In this document: piece by piece, positions 23,641-35,835 of the stretch
Layout of the letters: each line of letters starts with the position of its first letter
Numbering within the stretch: the first letter of the stretch is position 1
DNA from: Flaccisagitta enflata
Taxonomy: Eukaryota > Chaetognatha > Sagittoidea > Aphragmophora
Direction of reading: 5' to 3'
Length of the DNA: 64,000 nucleotides
Assembly: GCA_965153355.1 (NCBI GenBank)
Contig: OZ231127.1
Coordinates: forward strand, 55,242,001-55,306,000
Translations under genes and position numbers: made by a program
Notes under the pieces: model-generated
Databases searched by the model: none
Told to the model about the DNA's origin: nothing
The model's input: only the letters and a program-made list of their open reading frames with translations

Positions 23641-26166
23641 GCGGATGTCCACGGCCGCGTCGCACCGGAACGGCAGACAGTGATTTGTGACCTGAGGAGA
23701 TTGAAGGAAGAGGTGAAGGAACTTTACGACACGTTGGACAAGAGTGGCATCCAGAGGATCCCCGTCGGTCTGGATACGGAGAAAGAACTAAGCACGTTGC
23801 AGTTCTCATTTTACCTGAGAGACCACTATGGTCCGGGTGAAAAGTGTGAGAAAAACTTGTTTCTCCAAATGAAAACCGCGCGTGCGGGGAGAAGGAACAT
23901 TATGCAAGGAAAGGACTTGAGCCTCGTCGTCAAAATAAACACCAATCCGCATTTTTTTTTCATTGCCAAAAACGCAAGGAAAGAAATCGGCGAGATTTGT
24001 AAGTTTCTGGGCATTCCCGATGAAACTCGCGATCGGATCCTCTACATCGAAGTCGACGAGATTTATAATTTCGTCTTCAACCTCCTTTGGAGCCCGGAAC
24101 GAGCTCACGGCTTTCTCCTCACCAACCATCTCAACAAAAAGATCGAGAAAGTGTACTGGAGTTGTTTGGGAGACGTCGGCCTCAAAACCTTTGTTCAGCT
24201 GTGTTATGAAGGGTATACCATGCCCAAATGACAGGAGTGGTGCGACCACTTGAACAACTTTGATGAGTGGCGTGGCCCGCTCAGCCCAGAGATGGTCACC
24301 TACGCTCTCAACGATTCGGCCAGGGCTTTGTTGGGTGCCCTCCACCTCTGTGAAGGAATCATGGGTTTCCGACTCCTCGATTTTGCGTGTGCCTACGGAG
24401 ATCCCCATAAGTTGATCTACGATGCTCTTCCACGCATCCTCCAGGTCATGGCTAAGGGCGCGTCAGCGGCCGTTCTGATTGAAAGAGAGGATGTTGAACG
24501 CCAATTGATTGATAAGGCACAATTTGGTAAATTGGATATGATGTTCATAAATAACCAGTTCCGATTCAGAATGGAGTCAAAGAAAAAAGAAATCTTCAAG
24601 AGGGAAAGAAAGGAAGCGTACGACTAGGGCACTTTCAGCGTCGCAATCACGCCAGTCCAACCAAAAGTCTTACGATCCCGACCGGCAAAAGCAGCTGCCG
24701 AAGTAAAGAGGAAGCAATTTGAGCCAATGAAACCAGTGTTTGAGGGTTATCCGTCGTACAGCGACGCGAGCGATGACGACGCTGACGACGACGGACTATC
24801 AAAGTGGAAAAAACCAAAGCAGGAAACCAAGACTTACGCGACTGAAGATGATTTTTGGGCGGATATCGACGACGATGAATTTCCGTCATCTTATTACGCA
24901 GTGGAAATGCCAGATTGGTCTCCACCGAGGTCATTGTCGGACATGCCGATCCCGAAATCGCCAAGGAGAACAGAAGAGCCGTCAACGCCACCACCACCGC
25001 CGCCGCCGCCTCCACCACCACCAACCGGGCCGTACATTCTTTCTTCTCTGAGAGCTAAACCAACGACAACGACTACGGCGACAACGCCGCCGCCGCCGCC
25101 GCCACCGGCATCAACGACAACTGCGATGAGACCGCCGCTGCCGCCACCAGCAACGACAACAACGACGACAACGCCGCCGCCGCCATCGACAACGGCGAAG
25201 CGGCCATCGCTGCTGGTTGCCAGGAAGGTTGCTGGCGTTGAACAAGAGTTTGCAGGTGAAGAGGATTATGACAGTGATGAAGTTGATGCTCAACTTGAAA
25301 AATTTGAAAAGGAAGGGAAGGGGGGAAACTTTAAACCATCCTTTTCCTCCAAATCTTTAGACTCTCACTCTTCCTCAGTCTCTACTCCCGAGCTACCTCC
25401 GGTTGCAACTGCCACTGTTCCTCCTCCTCTTGCTGTTGCTGTTGCTGTTCTTCCTGCTCTTCCTCCTCCTCCTTCCACCTCTGCCAAAGCTGCTGTTGCT
25501 GCTCTTCCTTCTCTTCCTCCTCCTCCTCCTCCCACTTCTGCCAAAGCTGCCGTCGCTGCCTTCTCTTCCTCTTCCTCCTCTACCTCTACTCCACAGCTGG
25601 TTTCGGAAGCGGGGCACCGCGTCCTTCCAGGATACGTGAAAACGGTTTTGGAGAACCTGATAAAGTTGAGAGAAGCGGAAATTGACGATGCAGTGGCGCC
25701 GTTGGTCGATAAACACAAGGAGAAGATGGTGGATACGTGTTTCGCCATTTACGAGGAACTGATTAAGAGGGAGAAGGATCCGAGACGACGCAGCAAAGTC
25801 GGGAAGAGTTTAACGACATTATTTAACGATGACGACAAAGCAAAACGGCGGTTCCCGTTACGCATTATAACATCAAATATCCTCGGACATGGAAGGATCC
25901 ATGCAGCTCACGCAATTGGCTACTATAACGTCGCAGATGCTTTGTTCTTCTCTACTGATCTCCGCATCTGCTTGAAAATCATGAGAGAGCAGAAAGATGG
26001 CGTTCAAGCAGTCATCAAATTCATCGCCGTCAATTTCCGCGAACCGGAAAAAATTGTCGCCAAAATGCGTGAGACGTGTTTCAGCCCTACGACTTCACGT
26101 TTGATCAAGCAAAGTGGCATCCGTGGAAAGCGCGGCGTCTCATCCACTCTCTCTGTGAAAGTCTAA
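23641..26166 (+). pseudogene. RNase D-like (DEDDy) 3'-5' exonuclease region plus Pro-rich and helical tail, in the pol frame
   Basis: Same frame as RT. Exo I-like VGLDTEKE has its D at 23773 and E at 23779. A candidate Exo II Asp is in GDVGLKTF (24172). Exo III-like GPLSPEMVTYALNDS has Tyr at 24301 and Asp at 24313. The W-x-x-PLS..YA..D pattern is characteristic of RNase D/WRN-type exonucleases. Stops at 24229 (TGA) and 24625 (TAG) break it. After 24727 come acidic repeats, a polyproline tract (24985-25200), an Ala/Pro/Ser low-complexity stretch (25390-25600), and a helical domain (about 25630-26150) I do not recognise. The integrase DDE core is not present. It may be a captured or retrocopied host exonuclease, or chance juxtaposition with an intronless pseudogene. 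Exo II is the weakest call. Confidence 0.55.
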
Positions 26167-27646
26167 AGTGCTGTTGTTGCCGCTGTTGTTGCTGGTGTTG
26201 CTGTTGCTGCCGCTGCTGCTGCTGTTGCTGCTGTTGTTGCTGCTGTTGCTGCTGTTGCTGTTGTTGATTGTGCGCCTTGCTGCCGCCGCTTTAGCTTGTG
26301 CTGCCGCTTGTGCTGCTGCTGCCGCTGCTGCTGCTGTTGCTGCGCTGCTTGCTGCCGCTGTTGTCGCTGTTGCCGTCGCCGTTGTTAAGCGTTGTTGTCG
26401 CTGTTGTTGTTGTCGCCGCCGCCGCTGTTGTTGTCGTTGTTGTCGCCGCCGCCGTCGCCATCGTTGTCGCCGTCGTTGTTGTTGTTGTTGGTGGTGGTGG
26501 TGTTGTTGTCGTCTTGTCGTCGCTGCTGTGGTCGTCGTCAGCCAGGTCGCCGTTGTGGTCGCCGCTGTTCGTGGCTGCCGCCACTGTGGTCGCCGTCATT
26601 GTGGCTGCCGTCGTTGTGGTCGTCGCTCTTTGTCGTCGCTGCCGTCGCCAATGGCAAGCGGCGGCGTTGTTGTTGCTGGTTGCTGTGGTTGCTGTGTTGT
26701 GGTTGCTGTGGCTAAGTGTGGGTTGCTGTGGCTGCGGTTGCTGTGGCTGTTGTGGTTGCGGTCGCCAGGTGTGTGCAGGGTGGTGGTGGTGGTGGTGGTG
26801 GTGGTGGTGGTGGTGGTGTGCGCGGTGGTGGTGCGTGCGTCGCTGTTGTCGCCGCTGGCTGTGATCATCGTCGCTGTCATATCGCTGTCGTCACCACGCC
26901 GTTGTCGTCGTCGTTGTTGTCGCCGTTGCCGTCGTCGTTGTCGTCGTTGTTGCCGTTGTCGCCATCTTTGCTGCTGTTGTCGCCACCTTTGCTGCTGTTG
27001 CCGCCGTTGTTGTTGTTGTTGTTATGGCCGTTGTTGTTGTCGTTGTTGTTGCTGCCGTTGTTGTTGCTGTCGTTGTTGTTGCCGTTGTTGTTGTTGTCGC
27101 TTGCCAGTTGCTGTTGTTGTTTGCCGCTGTTGCCAGTTGTTGCTGCTGCTAAGTACGTCACGTCAGTTGGTTGTCAGTTGTCGCCGCTATTGTTGTCAGT
27201 TGTCGTTGTCGTTGTCTTTGTCGTTGTTGTTGTTGTTGTTGTCAATTGTTGTTGCTGTTGTCAGTTGTTGTTGCTGTTGTCTGTCGTTGCTGTTGTCAGT
27301 TGTTGCTGTTGTCAGTTATTGCTGTTGTCAGTTATTGCTGTTGTCAGTTATTGCTGTAGTCAGTTGTTGCTGTAGCCAGTTGTGGCTGTTGTCAGTTGTT
27401 GCTGTTGTCAATTGTTGCTGTTGTCAGTTGTTGCTGTCATAGTCAGTTGTTGCTGTAGTCAGTTGTTGCTGTAGTCAGTTGTTGCTGTAGTCAGTTGTTG
27501 CTGTAGTCAGTTGTTGCTGTAGTCAGTTGTTGCTGTAGTCAGTTGTTGCTGTAGTCAGTTATTGCTGTAGTCAGTTGTTGCTGTTGTCAGTTGTTGCTGC
27601 TGTCAGTTGTTGCTGCTGTCAGTTGTTTCTGTTATCAGATGTTGAC
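26167..27646. repeat. GTT/GCT-rich low complexity grading into a 16-bp tandem repeat
   Basis: From 26167 to about 27160 the sequence is imperfect GTTGCT/GTTGTC/GGT trinucleotide repeats. From about 27300 to 27640 it becomes a 16-bp unit close to GTCAGTTGTTGCTGTA. All frames here are low-complexity artefacts. Confidence 0.9.
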
Positions 27647-27651
27647 TGCTA

Positions 27652-28243
27652 CTATCTTGCTAAAAAAAATCTTCCGGCACGTTTACATGTGTATCTCAGG
27701 TTAAAATCAACCAATCATAAAAAAATTGGTGAGATGATTAAAGCCCTTCAAATTTGCAAGAGATTTACGCAAACCGCACCCCTCTAGCTCAATGCGTTTA
27801 AAAGTTATTCAACTTTGATTGAAATACTTCAATTTTGCTTGTGCCATTTCTACACAAACTTTAAATGAGATCTCTTCACTGTTTTTGAAATTTCCTCTAA
27901 ACGCATTGAGCTAGACAGATGCGGTTTGCGCAGACAGCTTGCAAATTTGATGGGCTTCATTTAAGTCACCGATTTTCTTACGATTTGATGTGTCTTTTGG
28001 TAGCTATGAGTGTAAATAGAGCGGAAAAAGAGATAAAAAAGAATTGTGGGAAAGACCTGAAAACCCATCACTCCAGAATTACATCTTGAAGCTCTACAAA
28101 TCACTCCCCCAACGAATGGCTGCCCTGATCCAGTCTAAAGGAGCTCAAACTAATCATTCATGGATTGGTAAAGGATTTATAACTTTTTTATGCCGATAAA
28201 TGTGTTTTTATTACAGGGCGGAAGATTTTTTTTAGCAAGATAG
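27652..28243. mobile_element. TA-flanked foldback transposon, 592 bp
   Basis: The left end is CTATCTTGCTAAAAAAAATC. The right end read on minus is the same. TA flanks at 27650-27651 and 28244-28245. The arms stay similar inward through 'aaagcccttcaaatttgcaa' and a CGCAAACCGCA word to about 27830 on the left, and from about 27890 on the right. No ORF. A one-armed relative is at 63257. Confidence 0.75.
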
Positions 28244-28556
28244 TATTGTCATAGTCGTTGTCGTTGTCGGACAGATAGTCAGAGAGTACGCGAGTAAGCA
28301 AGAGAGCTAGCAATTATAAGTGTGAGAGCCTGTAAGCATCATCATTGTCATCGCCATCATCGTCATTGTCGTTGCTGTCATAGTCATTGTCGACGCCATT
28401 GTCTATGACTTGACTTGATAATAGGGATGTGGAAGCGGTCGATTCTAGTGCCGCTTCCACCGCTTCCGCTTCGGCTTTCATTTTGTTTTTGTTACCGTTT
28501 TCATTTTCGTCATTGTTTTTCGGTTTTGTTGTTGTTTTCACGTTTTTTTTTTCATT

Positions 28557-28582
28557 GTGGATCGCAGCGAAGCAAGATCCAC
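28557..28582. other. Short hairpin at the edge of the satellite-like array
   Basis: GTGGATC (28557-28563) pairs with GATCCAC (28576-28582) around a 12-base loop. TTAG follows. It sits just before the array at 28638. Confidence 0.6.
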
Positions 28583-28637
28583 TTAGTCCTGGGTAAATTT
28601 TTTTTATTTTTTTTATTTTCCTTCCCTTTTTTTTGTC

Positions 28638-31600
28638 CTCACTCACCATCAAAACAAACAAACAATATTCTACAATTTTTTTTTCAAAGAATGTCCTCAC
28701 TCACTATTTCTTAAGGATTTTTTTTATCCCAAAATTGTGTCCTCACTCACCATAATCTTTTGTTTGTAGTAGTCTTTTTTTTTTCACCAGATGTCCTCAC
28801 TCACCCGATTGCCTTTTGTTTTTATCTTCAAGGAATGTTCTCTTTCATTATTCCCCAAGGATTTTTTTTATCCCAAAAGTGTGTCCTCACTCACCATGAT
28901 CTTTTGTTTGTAGTAGTCTTTTTTTTTTCTCAGTAGATGTCCTCACTCACCAGACACTTTTTCTTTGATAGCCTTTTGTTTTTATCTTCAAAGAATGTCC
29001 TCACTCACCATTTCCCAAGGATTTTTTTTTATCCCAAAAAATGTGTCCTCACTCACCATAATCTTTTGTTTGTAGTATTCTTTTTTTCTTTACAGATGTC
29101 CTCACTCACCTGATTGCTTTTTGTTTTTATCTTCAAAGAATGTCCTCACTCACCATTTCTAAGGATTTTTTTTTCATCCCAAAAGTGTGTCCTCACTCAC
29201 AACTATCTTTTGTTTGTAGTAGTTTTTTTTCTCACAGATGTCCCTACCAGACCTTCTTCGATAGTCTTTTGTTTTTCTCTTCAGAGAATGTCCTCACTCA
29301 CCATTTCTAAGGATATTTTTTCATCCCAAAATGTCCTCTACCAACACAATCTTTTGTTTGTAGTAGTCTTTTTTTTCTCACAATATATGTCCTCACTCAC
29401 CAGACCCTTTTCTTGATAGCCTTAAGTTTTCTTCAAAGAACAATGTCCTCACTCACCATTTCTAAGGATTTTTTTCATCCCAAAGGTGAGTAGTCCTCAC
29501 TACCTTTCAATCTTTTTGTTTGTAGTGGTGTTTTTTCTCTCAACAGATGTCCTCACTCACTGTGACCCTTTTTCTTTGATTGTCTTTTTGTTTTTCTCTT
29601 CAAAGAATGTCCTCACTCACCATTTCTAATGATTTTTTTCATCCCAAAAGTGTGTCCTCACTCACCACTATCTTTTGTTTGTAGTAGCCTTTTTTTCTCA
29701 ATAGATGTCCTCACTACCAGACCCTTCTTCTTTTGATAGTCTTTTGTTTTTCTCAAAGAATGTCCTCACTCACCATTTCTAAGGATTTTTTTTTCATCCC
29801 AAAAGTGTGTCCTCACTCACCACTATCTTTTGTTTGTAGGTGTCTTTTTTTTCTCATGTCCTCACTACCAGACAACTTTTTCTTTGATAGCCTTTGCTTC
29901 TATTTCTCCTCAAAGAATGTCCTCACTCACCATTTCCCAAGGATTTTTTTTTATCCCAAAAACTGTGTCCTCACTCACCATAATCTTTTGTTTGTAGTAT
30001 TCTTTTTTTTTCTTTACAGATGTCCTCACTCACCTGATTGCTTTTTGTTTTTATCTTCAAAGAATGTCCTCACTCACCATTTCTAAGGATTTTTTTTTCA
30101 TCCCAAAAGTGTGTCCTCACTCACAACTATCTTTTGTTTGTAGTAGTTTTTTTTTCTCAATAGATGTCCTCACTCACCAGACCCTTTTTCTTTGATAGTC
30201 TTTTGTTTTTCTCTTCAAAGAATGTCCTCACTCACCATTTCTAAGGATTTTTTTTTCATCCCAAAAGTGTGTCCTCACTCACAACTATCTTTTGTTTGTA
30301 GTAGTTTTTTTTTTCTCAATAGATGTCCTCACTCACCAGACCCTTTTTCTTTGATAGTCTTTTGTTTTTCTCTTCAAAGAATGTCCTCACTCACCATTTC
30401 TAAGGATTTTTTTTCATCCCAAAAGTGTGTCCTCACTCACCACAATCTTTTGTTTGTAGTGATGTTTTTTTCTCTCAATAGATGTCCTCACTCACCAGAC
30501 CCTTTTTCTTTGATTGTCTTTTGTTTTCTTCAAAGAATGTCCTCACTCACCATTTCTATGAATTTTTTTTCATCCTAAAAGTGTGTCCTCACACCACTAT
30601 CTTTTGTTTGTAGTAGTCTTTTTTTTTCTCAATAGATGTCCTCACTCACCAGACCCTTCTTCTTTGATAGTCTTTTGTTTTTCTCTTCAAAGAATGTCCT
30701 CACTCACCATTTCTAAGGATTTTTTTTTCATCCCAAAAGTGTGTCCTCACTCACCACTATCTTTTGTTTGTAGTAGTCTTTTTTCTCAATAGATGTCCTC
30801 ACTCACCAGACCCTTTTTCTTTGATAGTCTTTTGTTTTTTCTTCTGTTAATGTCCTCACATTTCTATGATTTTTTTCATCCTGTGCAGTCCTGGTCACCA
30901 CAATCTTTTTGAAGTAGTCTTTTTTTCGTCAATAGATGTCTCACTTACCAGACTTTTTTTCTTTGATAGTCTTTTGTTTTCTTCTTCTACGGATTTCTTT
31001 TTATCCCAAAAGTGTGTCCTCACTCACCACAATTTTTTGTTTATATAGTCTTTTTTTCTCTCCATAGATGCCACTCACCAGACCCTTTTCTTTGATAGCC
31101 TTCTGTTTTTATTTAAAATGTCTCACTATTATTTTTAATACTTTTATCCAAAAGTTTGTCCACTCATTACAATCTCATGTTTGTAGTAGTCTTTTTTTTT
31201 CTCAGTAGATGTCCTCACTCACCAGACCCTTTTTCTTTGATAGCTTTTGTTTTTATATTCAAAGAATATCCTCACTCACTATTCCTAAGGATTTTTTTTA
31301 TCTCAAAAGTGTGTCCTCACTCACCACAATCTTTTGTTTGTTGTAGTCTTTTTTTCTCTCAATAGATGTCCTCACTCACCAGATCTTATTTTATTGATAG
31401 TCTTTTGTTTTCTTCTTCAAAGAAGGTCCTCACTCATCATTTCCCATGGATTTTTTTTATCCCAAAAGTTTGTCTTCACTCACAACAACTTTTGTTTGTA
31501 GCAGTCTTTTTTTTTCTCAATAGAAGTCCTCCCTCACCAGATCTTTTTTCTCCTATAGTCTTTTGTTTTTCCCTTCAAAGAATCTCTTCACTCACTCCCA

Positions 31601-33600
31601 AAGAATTGTTTTCATCCCAAAAGTGTATCCTCACTCACCACAATCTTTTGTTTGTTGCAGTCTTTTTTTTGTCTCAATAGATGTCCTCACGCACCAGATC
31701 TTTTTTTTTCTTTTGATAGTCTTTGTTTTTCTTTTTAAAGAATGTCTCATCACCATTTCCTAACAATTTCTTTCATCCCAAAAGTGTGTCCTCACTCACC
31801 ACAATCTTTTCTTTGTAGTAGTCTTTTTTTCTCTCAATGGATGTCCTCACCTACCAGAACTTGTAAATCTTGTAAATCTTTTGTTTCATCTATATCATAT
31901 CATTTATTATTTTTTTCATCCCCAGAATGTGTCCTCACCCCAGTCTTTTGTTTGTTTTATCTTTTTTCTTTCAAGACGTCTCCACTATCTTTACCTAAAT
32001 CTTTGTGTTTTTTCATCCTCACCATCAATCATATTCTGTTATTCTGAGTGTTGTCAAGTGGCCTGGCCATGTACGCCACTTAACGGGAACGTACAGTATC
32101 AATCGATCTTAGACAAAAAGCTTTTTTTTTTTCAGGTCAGGGGTAAATTATAAGTTGTATGACAGAGGTCAATGAGTGTATTGAGAGAAATAACAAAAAT
32201 ATACTCTTAATCTTAACATCTACTGTATTTTTAAAAATAGATAGATTACCATTATTATTTTTAAAAATAGATAGATTACCATTATGGTACTAGAAAAATG
32301 CATTGAAAATCTGTTGAGTTTCCTTTGGGACCCAGTTGCAAATTTTATGCTGCATATTTTTTGGAAATATTGCTTGTAATGATAGTTCAGTAGTAGTACA
32401 CACCTGTCCTAGTGGAGATTTGATAATCTAGATAATTCTAGTATAGCTAGTTTAGCCTATTTTTGTAGTACTATTGCCTTTAGAAATCATAGTAATTTAA
32501 TAAAAAATAAATAGATTACTATGTTGGTACTAGAAAAATGCATTAAAAATCTGTTGAGTTTCCTTTGGGACCCTGTTTCAAATTTTATGCTGCATATTTT
32601 TTGGAAATATTGCTTGTAATGATAGTTCAGTATTAGTGCACACCTGTCTTAGTGGAGATTTGATAATCTAGATAATTCTAGTATAGCTTGTTTAGCCTAT
32701 TTTTGTAGTACTATAGCCTTTAAAAATCATAGTAATTAAATAAAAAAGGCTAAAATCAATACAAAAATGTTTTTTTGCCATTTTTTTTCTTCAAATAGTA
32801 AAAGTGACATTTGACAAAGGTAAAAATGCAATCAAAATCCTTTGTTGACAAAAAATGCATCAGTTATTAAAATAGGAGTAACATTATCGTTTCTGCGCTC
32901 TATTCACTTTACAAAGCTCTTCTTTTTATCCCAAGAATATGTCCTCACCTTAGTCTTTTGTTTGTGTTATTTTTTTTTTCAAGATATCTCCACTTATCTC
33001 TATATAAATCTTTTGTTTTTTTCATCCTCATCTATGATATTCTGTAATTTTTTTTTCAATCCCAAGAATGTGTACTCACCTTAATATTTTGTTTGTGTTA
33101 TTTTTCTCTGTCATGATGTCTCCACATATCACTTTAAAAGTCTTTTTGCTATTTGCATTTTCATTGTCTATCATATTCTGTAGTTTTTAGTTGTTTTATC
33201 CCAAGAATGTATCCTCACCTGGGTCTTTTTTTTGTGTTTCTTTTTTTTCTTAAGATGTTTCCACTTATCTCTATGTAAATCTTTTGTTTTATCTCTATGT
33301 AAGTTTTTTGTATCATTTATATCATTCATTAATTTTTTTTCATTCACCTTAGTCTTTTGTTTGTTTTATCTTTTTCTTTCAAGATGTCTCTACTTATCTC
33401 TACATAAATCTTTTGTTTTTTCATACATCATCAATCAATCATCAATCATCAATCATATTTTTTTTATCCCAAAACTTTTTTTTCTATCTCAAAATATCCT
33501 CACCTGTCTTTTGCTTAAGTTTGTCTTAATTCATCCACCAGATGTCTTAAACTCTATCTCAATTTGCCTTTTGTTTTTTTCCCACTGCTTGATTTTTTTC
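28638..33600. repeat. Satellite-like array with GTCCTCACTCACC core
   Basis: A pyrimidine-rich higher-order unit of about 165 bp is made of three sub-blocks. Each starts with the core TGTCCTCACTCACCA, and they are followed respectively by TTTCTAAGGATTTTTT, CAATCTTTTGTTTGTAGTAG and GACCCTTTTTCTTTGATAG. Copies are clear from 28638 to about 31860. They are decayed to 32050 and again at 32930-33600. Spacers are diverged and there is no cas-like gene, so it is not a CRISPR array. It lies 3' of the visible exons of the minus-strand gene at 33932. Confidence 0.85.
32262..32741. repeat. Tandem duplication of a 240-bp AT-rich unit
   Basis: Two highly similar copies, at 32262-32501 and 32502-32741. Shared landmark 'ggtactagaaaaatgcatt' occurs at 32285 and 32525. 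Confidence 0.85.
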
Positions 33601-33931
33601 TTCCCATGAGCCCTTTGAAGTTCAATTTATAATAGGAACCAAACATTAGTGACAGAACATAGAAATGAACAATTGAAACAAGGGACAAATTTGAGGACAA
33701 TGAGAGAATAACAAATGACACGAAACTTGCTCAAGACAGCAAAAACAAACGTCACAGTACACTTACAAATCAAAACCGTGACAAAGGTCAACAATCTTGT
33801 TACTCTTGGGCTTATACATGTCAAATGAAATATCTTGTAGGCAAAGGCAGATGTCTTCAGGGACGGATACACGGGAAAACACAGATACAGATGGACAAAT
33901 CATATGTTGAACTAACAAATGACAGTCTTAC

Positions 33932-35268
33932 CGAATGATGTGTTGCCTTAATCTAGGCTGAATCCATGCACGCAACTCCTTCGGATTCACAGTTGCCGAA
34001 CGCCAATCTAATTTGGCCTTTTCTTTATCCTGTTTGGCGGCGGCGACGCACAGAAGACACGGTAGCCGAAAATCTTTTGAGACTTTGATGATAATCCACT
34101 CGTCGTTGCATCGCACCTAAGGGGACGAACATTCAGTCATAGTTAAAATTAGAATAAAATGTCAATCACCAAATTTCATATATCCAAATGATTTAGTTAG
34201 TGCAACTTTTACAGTCATCAACAGCTAATGAAAAAAAAGCTTGCCACGCACCTTTGTCACAGTCTGAGAGCCGTGTTTCCAGACTTTTCCATCGAGCTCA
34301 AGGCCACAATGTGGACACGGGACCTTTGCTGACTTGAACAGATCATTGGCTTTTGATTCCATCCCACGCCGGCCTTTTGGAGGCGCATCTGAAGTGTATC
34401 AAGGGAGTAGAACAAAAGATGAAAGCAATTTGATGTGAGTTCCATCGATGGGAATGCAGAGCTTGATAATTTTCAAAAGTAAACAAATCAATACCCTGAG
34501 ACACTACAACAAATTAGATAGAATCACACCGGCTTTCAACCATCTTAACACACCTTTTGAGCGTTGAGGCGGAGTCGATGAATTGGCTGGTGGTGGTGGT
34601 GGTGGTGGTGGTGGTGGTGGTGGATTGAGGCTTCGGTTACACGTCTCCAGAGTGGCAGCGTCAAAATCGGAATCTGACGTACTCGGCAGTTCTGTAGGCC
34701 GGAAAATGAAAAAAAACAAATGAGATAACGACATGATGACATGACATGACATGATGACATGATGAAAAAATATTTGACAACGTTAACAGTGGATACTTTC
34801 AGCTTCAAATGGCCCCTTACTTGATCTGGATCTGTTGTTGCTGTTTGCTTCTTGATTGGAACTGCTACTTGCATTTGTTACCGACAAACCATCCGCCACT
34901 GGCGCAGTTCCCCTCACGGACGCGTTGGTTGCTATCGGCGGGCTGCCTTTTGTCTCTGGCACTACATTCGCCGATGAAGACAGACATGAGCGCGAAGAAG
35001 ACGAAGATGAGCCCGATGAAGATGAAGATGAGCTTGATGAAGACGAAGAACTTGACGACAACCGAGTTTTGGCGCTATTGAGACAAGTAGAATTACCACC
35101 AATTGGCGGACTCAACTCGTCACCTTCGGCCGACTGATTAACGCGCGATGGAGGAGCGGAAGCAACACGAAGCGTAGCACTTTCTGCCAAACTACTATTT
35201 GAGACGAAAGTCTTTTTCTTTGCGTTACCGTTCAAATCAACCGGGGATTTCCGCTTTTTCCTGCCCAT
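33932..35268 (-). CDS. Gene with basic N-terminus, Ser-rich region and paired CxxC motifs; 3' end not found
   Basis: Minus-strand exons are 34821-35268, 34554-34691, 34252-34388 and 33932-34116. Each junction is GT-AG and in phase, about 302 codons. The chosen start gives MGRKKRKSPVDLNGNAKKK, a probable nuclear localisation signal. An in-frame ATG at 35322 would add 18 residues. A Ser-rich block of more than 20 serines follows (about 34990-35060), then a polyproline run in exon 2. Exons 3 and 4 carry CPHCGLELDG, a lone VRCNDEW and LPCLLC, arranged like a zinc-binding module. The last visible exon is Lys/Arg-rich (RAWIQPRLRQHIIR) and ends at a donor (33931). The next exon would lie beyond the array. 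No known family is recognised. A nuclear, zinc-binding role is inference. Confidence 0.75.
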
Positions 35269-35835
35269 CGTGACTTCGAAAACTACGGGCTGAACTGGAA
35301 TGACGGAGGAGGAAAATGTCAAAATAATCAGGAGCTTAAATTAACGTCGGATCCGAGACGGAAGCGGTCTGATTTCGAAAAAAAACATCTCCCGATCATC
35401 AGAAAAAACAGGAGGAGGAGGGAGGAGCAGAAATTTCAACATTACCAAATAAGGAAATAACGAGAATTGTACCGAATAGGACTTGCGTAACTATCTGGCT
35501 GGTCATTGGTTCATTTCTGCCGAATTGGATTTTGTAGGACCCGTTCAAAGCAGATTGTTTGAAAAAGATAGAAAAAGACAGCGGAAAAATAGACCAAAGA
35601 CAGACATACTATTCATTAAATTACTATTAGCTGGTCGGACTGTTGGTTGGGAGATTGGTCTGTCAGAAGGGGACATTGAATTGCAAGCAGCTATTGAATT
35701 ACTGGCTATTGAATTACTGCTCCTGCCCAACCGTCCATCGACTGTTTCGGCTGTTCTTGTCATAGGAATGTTTTCTTTGTCCCAACATTCAAGAAATGCA
35801 AAGGCAAGCGTGATTCAATCTTCAAATGTAAGAGT

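Larger units (their letters stand above)
18300..26166 (+). mobile_element. Decayed Ty3/Gypsy-type retroelement fused in frame to an exonuclease-like region
   Basis: In order: an Arg/Asp-rich Gag, an aspartic protease-like frame, an inserted inverted minisatellite, reverse transcriptase and RNase H. Then, where integrase is expected, comes an RNase D-like exonuclease and a Pro-rich/helical region. From about 21346 to 26166 one frame is read with only three stops (TGA at 23041 and 24229, TAG at 24625). I see no pair of LTRs, no clear primer-binding site and no DDE integrase. The element is therefore not intact. Confidence 0.8.

Noticed and set aside
23041-24627. TGA/TAG as reassigned codons
   Set aside because: The other genes here end at single TAA or TAG stops and contain no internal stops. 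The three stops in the retroelement frame fit decay.
26168-27442. Cys/Leu/Val-rich 424-residue frame
   Set aside because: Pure product of GTT/GCT low-complexity sequence. Several frames are open at once.
28638-33600. Possible CRISPR array
   Set aside because: The units are whole degenerate tandem repeats, the intervening parts are also repeated, the setting is a eukaryotic genome, and there are no cas genes.
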